DNA of 64,000 bases, from positions 930,001 through 994,000 of the forward strand of contig JAACMV010000002.1 in assembly GCA_010909725.1 (NCBI GenBank), given 5' to 3'. The stretch is from Picochlorum sp. 'celeri'. Taxonomy: Eukaryota; Chlorophyta; Trebouxiophyceae. The notes below the pieces were generated by a model. It worked only from the letters and a program-made list of their open reading frames with translations. It ran no database searches and was not told the origin of the DNA. Of this stretch, positions 1 through 9,961 are shown piece after piece. The position numbers and the translations under genes are program-made. The first letter of the stretch is position 1. Each line of letters begins with the position of its first letter.

Positions 1-428
1 TGTACAAAGATCCATGGAAGTTGCTGGTGTCTTGCATGTTGTTGAACAAGACAACAGCTGTCCAGGTTAGAAGCATTGTATACACGTTGTTCGAGCTATA
101 TCCTACGCCAGAGAGACTGTGTGATGCAAATATTGATGATTTGGAGCGCATGTTGATGCCTCTTGGGTTATTTCGGAAGAGAGCACAGTCCATCCAGAGG
201 TTTTCACAGGAATACTTGACCAAGGACTGGAGGGATGATCCTACTCTTCTGTATGGTATTGGAAAGTATGCAAAGGACGCGTATGACATTTTCTGCCTTG
301 GCAGATGGCGAGAGGTGACTCCCGATGATAAAGATTTACGATTGTATGTGGAGTTTTTGGAGAGGACGGATGGACTGGGTGTGGGGTTTGATAGGTATGA
401 TGATGATCCCATGGACGAGAGTAGTTGA
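1..428 (+). CDS. MBD4-like HhH-GPD DNA glycosylase, 3' part
   Basis: The reading frame is already open at the left edge (frame of base 3), so only the C-terminal ~141 residues are visible. They read like the glycosylase domain of methyl-CpG-binding protein 4: a DPWKLLVSCMLLNKT opening, then a helix-hairpin-helix region ending in GIGKYAKDAYDIFC, whose Asp after the Lys matches the catalytic Asp of MBD4. The family removes T or U from G mismatches in nuclear base-excision repair. A Glu/Asp-rich tail follows and the stop is at 426-428. The 5' end, including any methyl-CpG-binding domain, lies outside. Family assignment is secure from the motifs; substrate is inferred. Confidence 0.85.
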   Translation, partial: YKDPWKLLVSCMLLNKTTAVQVRSIVYTLFELYPTPERLCDANIDDLERMLMPLGLFRKRAQSIQRFSQEYLTKDWRDDPTLLYGIGKYAKDAYDIFCLGRWREVTPDDKDLRLYVEFLERTDGLGVGFDRYDDDPMDESS

Positions 429-681
429 TGGGGTGAAGGAACCTGTGCATGCGGGACCCATGGTACTCGTGATATCAGTATGGAAACCTGCGTCACGTGG
501 CATGGAATGGATTAAAATAATTTTTAATTTCTATTGTGTGCCAAGGATCGGGGTATACGTGGCCATCCCGGGGTGTTGGTTGTGCGACGGTTGACGAGAG
601 ATTGCGCTCTGTTTCCTTGGGATTGAGGTGCTAGAGACTATAGATTTCATACAGTTATAGAATTTATACTTGGTAAAAAAC
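429..681. other. Intergenic spacer between MBD4-like and coiled-coil genes
   Basis: About 250 bases with no supported gene. It presumably holds the 3' UTR of the glycosylase and the promoter of the next plus-strand gene. No RNA gene or repeat was recognised. Confidence 0.5.
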
Positions 682-2093
682 ATGAATCTGAACTCGAGGG
701 TTCAAGGTGTCAAGTCTGACTCCATGGTACGTGCAAGGCAGTCTGTTGGTTGGTCAATGGGTTTGCCATTGGCTTCAACGACACACGCATTTGTTGTGTA
801 TCAACGACTCTCTTTGGTGATATGCAGATGTCGTATTGGAAGTGTGCCCTGAATGATTTCAAGGTGAATCAGCAGGATATTGTCAAGGTGAAGAAGGGTG
901 CCATGGACCTTGCAAAAGAGTTTGAGAAGATGCTCAAAATGTACGAGAAGCAAGAGCTTTCGAACATTGAGCTTCGAGAAAAATTGAAACGGGTAAGACA
1001 AGAGAAAGAGATGAAGGAGAAGCAAGTCAAGTTGGCTAATCGGACGATTGAAAGGCTTAGTGTGAAGCAGGGAGCAACGGAAGCAGAGGATGCTGTCAAG
1101 GATGCGCAGATTCGTAGAATGGAGAGACGGCTTGCTGCTTTGAAATCATCGGCAGATTTGAAGCAAATGTGTGACGATCTAGAGGTGAGGGTTCGAAGTT
1201 TGGAACAGGATGTTCGAATTCAGGAGCAAAAGGCAGATGATGCAGAGAAAAAGGCACGCGATGCAGAAAGGGAAGTTGCGCTGTTGCAGAGAGGAATACA
1301 GGTTGCTGCCGAGCAGATGACAAAATCGTCTGGGGGTGATGTGTCATCTTCCATGTTGCTTGCTGTGGCAAAAGGGCAGGAGGAGGCAGTGTCATTGTCG
1401 AAAAAGTTGGCAGATTCACAAGAAAAGTTGGAGGATATGTCCAAGGCTTTAGTATCTGCTCGCAAGCATTTGACATCACAGCATGAGGCTTTGATGCGAT
1501 GGAAAGAGTGGGAAGCGGCAGAGGCAAAGAGTAGATTAAGTTTGCAGCAAGAGTTGGATGATGCACGGGCAAAGTTGAAACAGATGGCTGATGAGTCCTC
1601 AAAATTCAATGCAGCATATGCGGATGTAAAAAGGGAGGCGAGCGAGACAAAGTCGGCATTAGAAATGGAAAAGACACTTAGAATAGATCTCGAGAAGAGG
1701 ATGCAGGAGGTGTTGGAGAAACAACAACAACATGGTGCTCGTCTGTTGAACAGAAAGAGTAGCCAGGCATCACCTCCTGTTCCCATGGTGGAGCATCGTC
1801 AGAGTCCAGGAACGCCACCAGATACCATTGAGCATATTGAACGTGAAATGAGAAACTGGAATGAGCACCTCGGTCTAGACAAGAAAACCATGGATACCTC
1901 TAGTAATGTTCACCACAGCTCTCATCACGAGTGCCTGGCCTCGAATGACAAGGGAGACACCCCGGCAGATGTAAAGCCGCCATCACGGGCCATTAGCTTG
2001 GAAGCGTATACAAGTGCGCCGCGCACTGATTCCAATCCTTTAGCAAACCATACATTGTTTGACTTGGCAAATTTGGACATTGACAATTTGTAA
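682..2093 (+). CDS. Coiled-coil protein of unknown function
   Basis: Best model is join(682..726, 828..2093), 436 aa. Exon 1 encodes 15 residues and ends at ATG followed by GTACGT; the 101-nt intron closes with TATGCAG before MSYWKCALNDF. Without the intron a longer unspliced start at 750 would be needed, but the splice signals match those of neighbours. Residues ~30-320 are Lys/Glu/Ala-rich heptads predicting a long parallel coiled coil; the last ~110 residues are polar and low in complexity. No catalytic motif is visible. It could be a golgin, cytoskeletal or nuclear scaffold protein, but no family was recognised. It ends 12 bp from the stop of the convergent gene at 2106. Confidence 0.75.
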
Positions 2094-2105
2094 TCACATA
2101 GAAAA

Positions 2106-3410
2106 TCATTTGTAGGATGCATGTCTATCAAATCTCTTGTCAGGATCACCAAAAGATCGTTTACTAGAGGTAGAAGGTGGTTCATATCGCGTCCGTACAG
2201 GCCCAGGACGTCGATCATCATACCTAGGGCGTGGGCTCATCGGAGGTCCATGGCGAATGGAATGCCTATACGCCCCTCGTCCTCTCGGCCCTCTATCATC
2301 ATAACGCCTCCGGATTGATATTGACGACCCTGATCGTCCTAATCTATCTGAAAAATAATCTCTATCATCTCGTGGACCGAGATCATTTCTAGATCGCGAA
2401 TCCAAGCTCTTCACATACTCACCTTCAAGGGCACTGCTTCTCTGTGGCGACTTGGGCCCCTTGTAATAGGAATCATCACGCCTTGGGCCATCCCGTTGGC
2501 TCGATTTGGCCATGGGCTTGTCGGATTCTTCATCTTGTTTCTCGCTCGTCGTTGCCTACACACATTGCACATTGGATCTAGTCAAACACCATCTTTCTAG
2601 CACAAGCAAACACAATTCAAACCGTACCACATGACGCAAGCGTTCCAAGAGCGCCTCCTTTTCCTTCTCAATAATAGAAAGCGACTCGGCCATTTCTTTA
2701 CGCTGCACATCGGCACGCTTGATCCTGCCATGCAACGCATCCAGAGAGTCTTGCTTCTCTCTCAAGGCCTCCTGCCACGCATCCAGTTCTTGCTCATAAC
2801 GCTGCCGCTTCTCTTCCCGCAAGGCCAAACGAGACTCTTTCTTCGCCGCCATCCGCTCCTGTCGCCGCAATTCCTTCGACTCTAACCGCTTCTGCCTCTG
2901 CGCCTCTTTCTCCTTTTGGCGTTCAACCCTCCTTTCTGCCTCCAACCGCTCCTGTTCCATGCGCAGACGGGCCTCCTCCTCCTCCCGTCTAGCATGGGAC
3001 TCTTTTTCTTGTAATATATATGTACTATCTATTGCTCTCGCTTCTTGAAAGACAGGAAGCTGAGCGAGCTCGGTGGGCTGGGGAATGGACCTCGCACGCT
3101 GAGCTTCTGTGACGCAACATTCCAACTGAAGCAGCAAACACTGTCTCAAAACTTGCACCTGTTTTTTCTTTGATTTAAGAGTGACAGATTCTGACTCAGA
3201 TACGAGCTCATGGACATGGTCTAATCGAGGCAGTCTGTTCGCAGAAGCAATTTCCTTCACATCCTCTGCTAAGAACCCATTCATCGCATTTACTTCATTA
3301 CTATGTGTTATACAAGGTATAATTGTTTTATTTAATGGGTCGGAGGAGTGTGACATCTGTCTTGTGCGAGTAGACTCATCATTGCAAGTTGCAAGGCTGT
3401 CCAAACTCAT
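2106..3410 (-). CDS. Coiled-coil / basic RD-rich tail protein, unknown
   Basis: Minus-strand join(3410..2628, 2555..2106), 410 aa, with a 72-nt intron (donor GTACGG, acceptor TGTGTAG) in phase 0. Residues ~130-255 form a highly charged Glu/Arg/Gln helix typical of a single alpha-helix or coiled coil. After the intron the tail (~residue 275 onward) is disordered and rich in Arg-Asp, Ser-Arg and Tyr-Asp-Asp-Arg units, as in RNA-binding or splicing-associated proteins. No globular domain is recognised. A nuclear RNA-processing role is inference from composition only. Confidence 0.7.
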
Positions 3411-3731
3411 GCATCCTTCATAATACAGTAGCAGCCCAAATACTCCCAGAGAGAAGTAGCAGTATCATTTTCTTCCAACACTCTCTGATTCCCTCACCCC
3501 ATCGATACGGGGTCTTGTCGCAGGCCCCTGGGAGCCCACAGTCCAATTTGGTGCTCTCTGTGGAAATGAAAGGTCTGCCGCCCGTTCTATACGGATGCAT
3601 CCGGCGTCGGTATGTGGATCATCAACTCGTTGGCACGCGTATTAATGCAATGTAGATAGTATTTCAATTTCCAAGAAATTTTTTTGTCCCATTGCAAAGA
3701 AGAAGAAGAAGAATGGTATAACGAATGCATT

Positions 3732-4331
3732 ATGGGAAGAATGGCAAAGGGTATTCCACAGGTGGACAAGTACAAGAAGAAGAAGAAAAAGGGCAAGAAG
3801 AATGTGCGTGGAAATCAAGTGGACGCGTTTGGAGAATCTATACCTGCTTCAGATGGTACGACAGCTTCTTCGTCTTCTGGAAAGGGCAAGGCATCGCCAA
3901 ATAATGGGAGGAGAAAGGGATCCAAAAAGTCGGATAGGAGTGCTGCCGGGTTTCTTGTAGCTGCAGCAGCATGTGTGGCATCGTTGACGTGGGCGGTAGT
4001 CACCAATGTCACGCAGAATAAGCGAAGCAAACAAATACTTCAGTCGATGCGGAAAAAGCCGTTGGTTTTTACGGAGCATGCATCGTGTAGAATGGAATGC
4101 CGATTCATATCAAAAAAGGATGTCCTCACAAGTCTATTCCGGGGTAGAGTCAACATGCGAAAGAGTGTGCCCAATGAGAAACCATGTCCGAAATATGTAG
4201 TAGATGCTGATATTAAAACACCGCAAGGGCGGGAGAAGAGGATCCAAAATGTCTTCTCTGCATGCCCCACAGAGACTAGGTTGGTGACTGCGATTGATAC
4301 CTCAACCAATTGGCCATGTGGACCATGTTAG
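3732..4331 (+). CDS. DUF4258-domain protein with one membrane helix
   Basis: 199 aa from the ATG at 3732 (the ATG at 3741 is an equally possible start). A Lys/Gly-rich basic N-terminus (~residues 1-70) precedes one hydrophobic segment (~72-95, AAGFLVAAAACVASLTWAVV). The C-terminal ~95 residues carry the pattern of DUF4258: HASCRMECRFIS near its start, a K-S-x-P-N-x-K-P-C-P-K-Y-V motif in the middle, and a closing stretch with VTAIDT and WPCGPC. DUF4258 is mainly bacterial and of unknown function; it has been compared with toxin- or nuclease-like folds, but nothing here shows activity. The Cys residues could bind metal. The domain assignment rests on motif recall only. Confidence 0.65.
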   Translation: MGRMAKGIPQVDKYKKKKKKGKKNVRGNQVDAFGESIPASDGTTASSSSGKGKASPNNGRRKGSKKSDRSAAGFLVAAAACVASLTWAVVTNVTQNKRSKQILQSMRKKPLVFTEHASCRMECRFISKKDVLTSLFRGRVNMRKSVPNEKPCPKYVVDADIKTPQGREKRIQNVFSACPTETRLVTAIDTSTNWPCGPC

Positions 4332-4367
4332 TGGTAGGCTTGTTACAGAGTATGCGTCTATATCGAT

Positions 4368-5935
4368 TTATAGATTCCGTATAACGTCATCAACAGGACC
4401 TGTTGATGATGCATGCAACATTCGTTGATATAGCCTGACGGTGTCATCATCCAGAGGCTCTAAAAATTCACTCTTCTGCAATACATCCACAGATGGAAGT
4501 TCTCTCATACCTATTGGTTCTACATCCACGCGCTTGCTGTCGATAATTGGATTACATCGGATCTTCGAGTGTTTGTATTCTCCATTGGGTAATAACAGGG
4601 GTGACACACCCCTTTGTAGCCCAGACGAGGCAGTGGCCCGACGAGGCTGGACACACAGCTCCAACCATGCTGGCAACAGTGGCGAAGGCTCTCCATCAAC
4701 AGCCCTACATCATCGTTCATGCTATGTTATATCACACCAGATATACCAATAATAATAACAATAATAGCAACATACCCTCCAGCAGCATGGCGTGGCACAC
4801 ACCACAAATCTGCCCACAATGCTGTCCCAGATGCAGGCACCACAACAGCAGAGTTTGACGATTTCTGTGCAAGCGGAATCAAATCGTCAGAACTTCCGAC
4901 AATAACGTCCACATCCCCCGCGGAATACGCTCGTACATGATCTTTATTACTAATAACCTTTGCCTGTGCAATCAAGCGACGCACCCTCAAGCCAAGGTTT
5001 TCCTGCGATACACCGCATGCCTGCAGTGCTTCCACATCTGCATTATACGACAAACCAAGGGTCTTTAGTGCTATCCCTATGAGTTCTCTCGGAGAATCCA
5101 TATACGCTATTCTATTCTTAAGCTTTGGATTCAGCAAATCATCCCAATCAGATATACGACCGTTGCTCCATCGCGCCATTCTGTCCTTGCGAAACACAAT
5201 CACAGTACACCCCCATCTATACGGCACAGCATACACTCGACCCGACGCACTCACTCTCCCATTCACATCTCTCCTCACAAGACGCTTCCATCTACTATTC
5301 AACGCATCCCAATACCGGTATTGCTCAGGATCCTCAATAGGCTGAATTCTGCCTTCCATCACAGCCCGTTCCAACCATGCATCCCCAACAGTCACAGCAT
5401 CAACCGTCGTAGGCGTACGCCCACTCATCTCCTTCCATATATCACTCAGAGTAGGCTTGTACGATATGGCTGGTATACCGTACCCTTCCAGCGCCGTTTT
5501 GAAATCGGCAGCCCACTGCTGTGGAACAGACCCTCTCAATGCTAGAACACGAAGAACCATCTTCACCTCTCTCATTCGCAATTCATCATCTCCAGCATAA
5601 CTCGCACATGGAATACATCCATCTACCACACCGCTTGCAACGATGACACACGTAGCTAACAAAACACGACGCCGCTCTACCAAAAAGTCACTCTCAGACA
5701 ACCCACATGATGCCCTCTCATCATCATTCATCCCTTGCACTCTATGATTGATTGCACCATTCTTCTGAGAATTCTTCACGGAACGATGCCATCCACCACC
5801 TTTGATTAGAAAGACCCGTGATGGCGATACGCTATGGAACACATTGGATCCAGAACCCGCTTTTGCAACTCGTTTCACTGCAAGCCCTCTCGCTGTGGGT
5901 CCTACAAGACAACCAGCCATTCCTGGACCCTTCAT
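4368..5935 (-). CDS. Plastid-targeted periplasmic-type solute-binding protein (PotD/SBP_bac-like)
   Basis: Join(5935..4776, 4704..4368), 498 aa; 71-nt intron with donor GTATGT and acceptor GATGTAG. The first ~85 residues look like a chloroplast transit peptide. They are followed by ERRRVLLATCVIVASG and a cleavage-like CASYA, a Tat-type lumen signal. From ~residue 120 the protein resembles bacterial extracellular solute-binding proteins of polyamine/iron ABC importers: VYAVPYRWGCTVIVFRKD, DWDDLLNPKLKNRIAYMDSPRELIG and a hinge-like DVDVIVGSSDDLIPLA. It probably binds a small solute in the thylakoid lumen or near the inner envelope. Ligand and partner permease are unknown, and no ABC subunits are nearby. 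Bipartite targeting is inferred from sequence. Confidence 0.8.
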
Positions 5936-6448
5936 ACAACTACAATACCCCTCTTTATAAATAAATAGATAAATGGCACTGTCGTATCAATCGTGAATCT
6001 GCCGCTAGAAAAAGAAGAAGAAAAAGAAAAAAACAGGCACTTGGTCTCGTTGGCGAGTCGACCAGGCTTTATACGACTCTGTAATTACAGACGTCAGTTG
6101 CTACATATATAAATTACATTGAAAAGTAATAATTGATGATATCATAGAGACTGTCGTCATGCAACTAGATACCAAGAGATCGATTCATGACTCGTCATGT
6201 GCATGGATTTCTTTCTTGTACCTCTGACCACGCAATACATGGACATCACTGTTGGATGTATCCAACGCAAGTATGTATTACATCCACGGTGTCAAATAAC
6301 AATCATCATTCGTCATCTCCATCAACAACAGCAGCAACTCTACTGCCATATCAATCAATGAAATATTCATGCGACGACAATCTGTCAGGTCAGTCAACAA
6401 TGCAGGCAATGAGACCCAATCATGGGTGACTACGACGCAGCAATATCC
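5936..6448. other. Intergenic region, 513 bp
   Basis: No convincing gene. It lies upstream of the minus-strand solute-binding gene and downstream of the H1-like gene. It contains an A-rich GAA tract near 6008-6031 and an ACGTCA element near 6091. Short open frames here have no recognisable content. Confidence 0.5.
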
Positions 6449-6973
6449 TTACTGTCCGAATGCTCTCTTAACAGCATCAATCACATTCGAAGCAACAGAC
6501 ACAACCATGTCAATCACATTCTTCTTCCTCTGAGCGCCTCCTGCCTGTTTCACTGATGCCTTTCTGCGAGGCGTTGCCTTTTTCTTTGTGGCAACAGTCT
6601 TCTTCACCGCAGACGGCGTCTTCTTCTTTGCCACAGCTTTCTTTGGCTTTATTGCAGCGGCAGCAGGTTTTTTCTTCCTTGTTTCAGCAGCACCAGCTGC
6701 TGGTGCCTTTTTCGCTGCCGCCTTCTTCTTCTTGGTGGCAGATGCTGGTGCCTTCTTCTTGGTGGCAGATGCTGGTGTCTTTGCCACTTGATTCACAGCC
6801 TTCTTCTTCGCAGACGACACAGGAACAACCTTCTTCTTCTTGGCTGCTGCTGCTGCTGCTGCAGAGGCAGGTGCCTTCTTTGGTGTCTGCTTGGATGCCT
6901 TGGCAATCTTCTTCGCAGACGTGACCTTTTTCGGAGCAGAGGCCCCTCGTCCACCCTTCTTCGGTGCTGCCAT
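6449..6973 (-). CDS. Histone H1-like lysine/alanine-rich protein
   Basis: Intronless, 174 aa. Composition is almost entirely Lys, Ala, Pro, Thr and Ser, with repeated PASATKKK blocks (~residues 67-85) and AKKA/AVKK units typical of linker-histone tails. The winged-helix globular domain of canonical H1 is absent. Only the final ~25 residues (NVIDMVVSVASNVIDAVKRAFGQ) form an amphipathic helix. It is likely a chromatin-compacting DNA-binding protein in the nucleus, resembling the tail-only H1-like proteins of some protists and bacteria. The hydrophobic C-terminal helix is unusual and could mediate self-association. Confidence 0.75.
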   Translation of the reverse strand: MAAPKKGGRGASAPKKVTSAKKIAKASKQTPKKAPASAAAAAAAKKKKVVPVSSAKKKAVNQVAKTPASATKKKAPASATKKKKAAAKKAPAAGAAETRKKKPAAAAIKPKKAVAKKKTPSAVKKTVATKKKATPRRKASVKQAGGAQRKKNVIDMVVSVASNVIDAVKRAFGQ

Positions 6974-7021
6974 TCTGATACGTAAAACGTCTTATTCAGA
7001 TACTGCAATAATAATAAAAAT

Positions 7022-7333
7022 ATGTCCGTAGAAAAGAATGATTCAGAGGTATCGGTGCTTGTTTCTCTTCATGTCAAGGAAATTCGCAACGACCTGATGG
7101 ACAGAGATCTCCCTCAAACCCGCAGTCATCTCCTTGGTATACACCACAAAAATATCATACCTGTCTGTAGAAAATTATTAAAACATAATATCCTTCTGCA
7201 TAATGAACATCTGCTGCGTTCTTATACAGATGAGCAAGAGGTGCGAGACTACGAGATTGGTGCCGGAGGATTGGCCATGGCTTCATCCAACAGCCCAAGT
7301 GGCAGATGCCCTATTTGCAACGTTCCTAGCTGA
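7022..7333 (+). CDS. Possible small protein, divergent from H1-like gene (doubtful)
   Basis: Open frame of 103 codons starting 48 bp from the H1-like start codon. Its last 85 bases run antisense to the end of the DUF1824 coding region, and the C-terminal part looks like a shadow of that gene. No domain was recognised. A GTATCG donor-like site at 7049 and TCTGTAG near 7168 leave open a spliced form. It may equally be just the H1 promoter and the DUF1824 3' UTR. Confidence 0.25.
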   Translation: MSVEKNDSEVSVLVSLHVKEIRNDLMDRDLPQTRSHLLGIHHKNIIPVCRKLLKHNILLHNEHLLRSYTDEQEVRDYEIGAGGLAMASSNSPSGRCPICNVPS

Positions 7334-7977
7334 ACCAATACACCTCTATCATTCCCAGAATATGATGATATGGTACATTGCACAATGCGCTCTCCTTGAC
7401 CATTCTTCTTGTCCTGGTTTTGTTCTTCTTGTTCTTGTTCTCCATCCACCAGATGAGAAGAAGGAGGAGGACTTGTGGCTCTTGTTGTTGTCATGCTGCT
7501 CTTGTATCGAATATACACAGATCCTTGTATCTGTGGCAGCGGGATGGTACTGTCTGGCTGGACAAACTCCACAGACAAGGCTGCTGTATAGTCCCTCAGA
7601 GACCTCATAGCCAGGCGAACATCTGATGCGAGGATACCCAACAAGACTGGGGAGGATGCAGGGTTCCATTGTATCTCATCATTCCGAGACTGAATGGCCT
7701 CGAAAAATGCGTTACGTATCACCTCTCTGGACGTTTTTGATTGAAGATATGTTGTTGATGCTGTTCCTTTGAACTCTGCTTTTGTAAACTCCTGCAGGAT
7801 GGTCCAACAATCCAATCCCTCGTTGGCACTATTCTGGGTCATACGTTCCACTCCATCATCACGAGAGCATTGCACACGTCCAAAGCGTCTTCTTCTCTCT
7901 AGCCTCCGTGTGGCATGCGTGGATGGCAACGATAAAACCTGGCACCTCTCAGTCACTACTGACTGGCAGACCCGCAT
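7249..7977 (-). CDS. DUF1824-family protein, probably plastid
   Basis: Intronless, 242 aa. The first ~45 residues are Arg/Ser/Thr-rich and could be a transit peptide. The rest follows the cyanobacterial/plastid DUF1824 layout: a helical start (WTILQEFTKAEFKG), a central LLGILASDVRLAMRSLRDY block matching the family's ice-breaker-like Leu/Asp segment, a VYIRYKS strand, and the diagnostic end GVLVQLGTLQIGHLPLGLLD. The family is found in cyanobacteria and photosynthetic eukaryotes and has no established function. A low-complexity Glu/Gln insertion (~residues 180-195) precedes the last motif. Plastid location is inferred from family distribution. Confidence 0.75.
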   Translation of the reverse strand: MRVCQSVVTERCQVLSLPSTHATRRLERRRRFGRVQCSRDDGVERMTQNSANEGLDCWTILQEFTKAEFKGTASTTYLQSKTSREVIRNAFFEAIQSRNDEIQWNPASSPVLLGILASDVRLAMRSLRDYTAALSVEFVQPDSTIPLPQIQGSVYIRYKSSMTTTRATSPPPSSHLVDGEQEQEEQNQDKKNGQGERIVQCTISSYSGNDRGVLVQLGTLQIGHLPLGLLDEAMANPPAPIS

Positions 7978-8383
7978 TGTGTTGGACTCTACTCTATCTC
8001 TATCGATCTCTATGCTACTAATAATCTGATATCCAGTAAAGAAATATTACATTCCATTATTATTCATTGCATAGCAGAAGTCCATCCATTGGGAGAAGTC
8101 TCAGATTTGAGTGTTCAAAATGTTGCTATTGAAGAAAAGGCACCCATGGTTGCTGTGATCTGATGATGGTTTGTTGTTGCTCACTATGAAGGATTTATTA
8201 TTATTGAAGAGTTGTTTTATTCAAAGAATATATAGAGGATGGCTGTTGCCAATAGGCGAATGAATTGGCAATGTCAAGAATGCATGTTGGCAGTTTTCCA
8301 AAAAAAGATGTACTGCCATTAATTATATTTTTAAATTACTGATTATAAGTTAATAATACGGAGAGGAAAAATAAAAAGAAAAG
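7978..8383. other. Divergent intergenic region, 406 bp
   Basis: AT-rich spacer between the starts of the DUF1824 gene (minus) and the DUF4602 gene (plus), presumably holding both promoters. No RNA gene, strong repeat or coding potential was seen. Confidence 0.5.
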
Positions 8384-9633
8384 ATGGGTCGAGAGGAAAA
8401 GACAGCTCTCGAGTCTGCTCTTGCGTTGCATGGTACGTCACAGATGCAAGAGGTGGTTCAAAAATCCTCGCAGAACGTTTGGTTTACTTGCATGGGTGAT
8501 GGTGCCTTTTATTTGAAATATACATGTGATGGTGTGTAGGTGAGGCATTCATGTCCATGTTTGATGATCATGTCATATCAGAGGTGAGAAGAGGAGAACA
8601 AGAAGAAGCACAAGAAGAAGACGAATGGGATGCCCATCCCATTCATGATGATGACACTACTAATGCAGTAGCAGAAGAAATCAACAATGATGATGATTTT
8701 GATCATATTTTCAAAGGTATTCGGGACAATCATGGAGAAGTTCTCAACCTTGCTACTAAAAGAAGCAAGATGACAATGAAGAAGAAAACAAAGAGTACCA
8801 CCATGGATGGCAATGACGATGTAGAAGACGAGGTGGTCCGGCGGCGGATAGAAAAGAAACGATTCATGTCGTCGAAAGCTGACGTCATTTTAGGGAGTGA
8901 TGTGTCTGTCCGTCACAGTGCAAAGAACAAGAAGAAGAAGGAGTCTTCTTCTTCAAACAGGGGCAAGGATTTGATGATGGAGGACAAGGAGGAGTTTAAG
9001 AAACTTAGCAGAGAAATTCAACATTTTGGTACGTGCGCTTATGAATTCTACTATTATGTATCGTAGAAAGGGATTATATGTACACGTGGAGCAAGGCATG
9101 ACTTGGGACAGGGATGTTGTTTGTGCCCTGCCAATCATACCTGCAGAGTTCTTTTGCAGACTTCCCGCCACGCCTTGCTCCATAGATCGACACCTTGACG
9201 GCTCATAGTACAGCACGAGTGCCATTACATGGTGATGAACATACCACGCTCGAGCTGCCTCCAATGCCTCATACACTACCAATACCATGATCATGCTGAC
9301 CTGTAACCTGATCTGCATGCAGGTGCCTCTGGACTGGATAAAAAGTCTCGAGCGAAATTCGAGGAAAACGCATTGATACAGTTGGGAGCCAAGAAGAAAA
9401 AGGGTGCTCGGATCCCAGCATCGATAGGAATAGGCATGGCCAAAAAGGCAGCACAGCGGGAGAAGAGGGCCTTGGAGCAGGCCATTGCTGCTGGCATGGT
9501 GTCTCGGAAATCAGCGAGTAAAAAGAGAGAGCAAGGCAAGAGTGGTATTGATAGAGGGTTGAATGAAGATATGGGTGCATTCAAAGGAGGTGTATTGCGC
9601 ATCAACAAAGGTTCCAAGAAGAGAAAGGCATAA
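8384..9633 (+). CDS. DUF4602 (C1orf131-like) nucleolar protein
   Basis: Join(8384..8432, 8540..9028, 9323..9633), 282 aa. Donors are GTACGT and GTACGT; acceptors are GTGTGTAG and GCATGCAG. The N-terminal half is acidic and low in complexity, with basic KKKTK and NKKKKE patches. The C-terminal third is the conserved part: HFGASGLDKKSRAKFEENA, then LGAKKKKGARIPASIG and a Lys/Ala helix ending KKREQGK, matching DUF4602. Human C1orf131 is a component of the small-subunit processome, so a role in 18S rRNA maturation in the nucleolus is likely. Intron 2 is long (294 nt) and carries a candidate C/D snoRNA, consistent with a ribosome-biogenesis host gene. Confidence 0.8.
9225..9306 (+). ncRNA. Candidate intronic box C/D snoRNA
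   Basis: Within intron 2 of the DUF4602 gene, same strand. Terminal stem TTACA (9225-9229) pairs with TGTAA (9302-9306). A perfect C box GTGATGA lies at 9232-9238 and a D box CTGA at 9296-9299, each two bases from the stem. The total is 82 nt, typical for the class. It lies 16 nt from the 3' splice site. Internal C'/D' boxes are not clear and I could not identify an rRNA target by eye. Confidence 0.5.
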
Positions 9634-9961
9634 TAACAAAGGACGCGGTGATGCATCTCATCTCGAGATGGAGATGGCCAGAGACATTTTTCCGTGATGC
9701 GTGACAACATATGGACAGGTAGACCGCGTTTGTCAAACTATGTATTTCTGATTCAAAATTCTCATATTTTATGAATTACATTCGGTAGTTCCTTGAATAA
9801 TCTGGCACGACGACGCCATTGCAGAGATACTAAGAAGAAGAACACCGACAGAGCAAAGACATGCCAACGAAAACGTGTTCTGAAGAGTACGTTCAGTCCA
9901 GGTCACCACGGTGCCTTGAATGATTCATATATCCATATTAGTTGGATTTAAAATCAGATGA
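9634..9961. other. Intergenic region, 328 bp
   Basis: No gene or repeat recognised. It presumably holds the DUF4602 3' UTR and the promoter of the next plus-strand frame. Confidence 0.4.

Noticed and set aside
1096..1786. Long minus-strand frames opposite the coiled-coil gene
   Set aside because: They are antisense shadows of a Lys/Glu-rich coding region and show no family.
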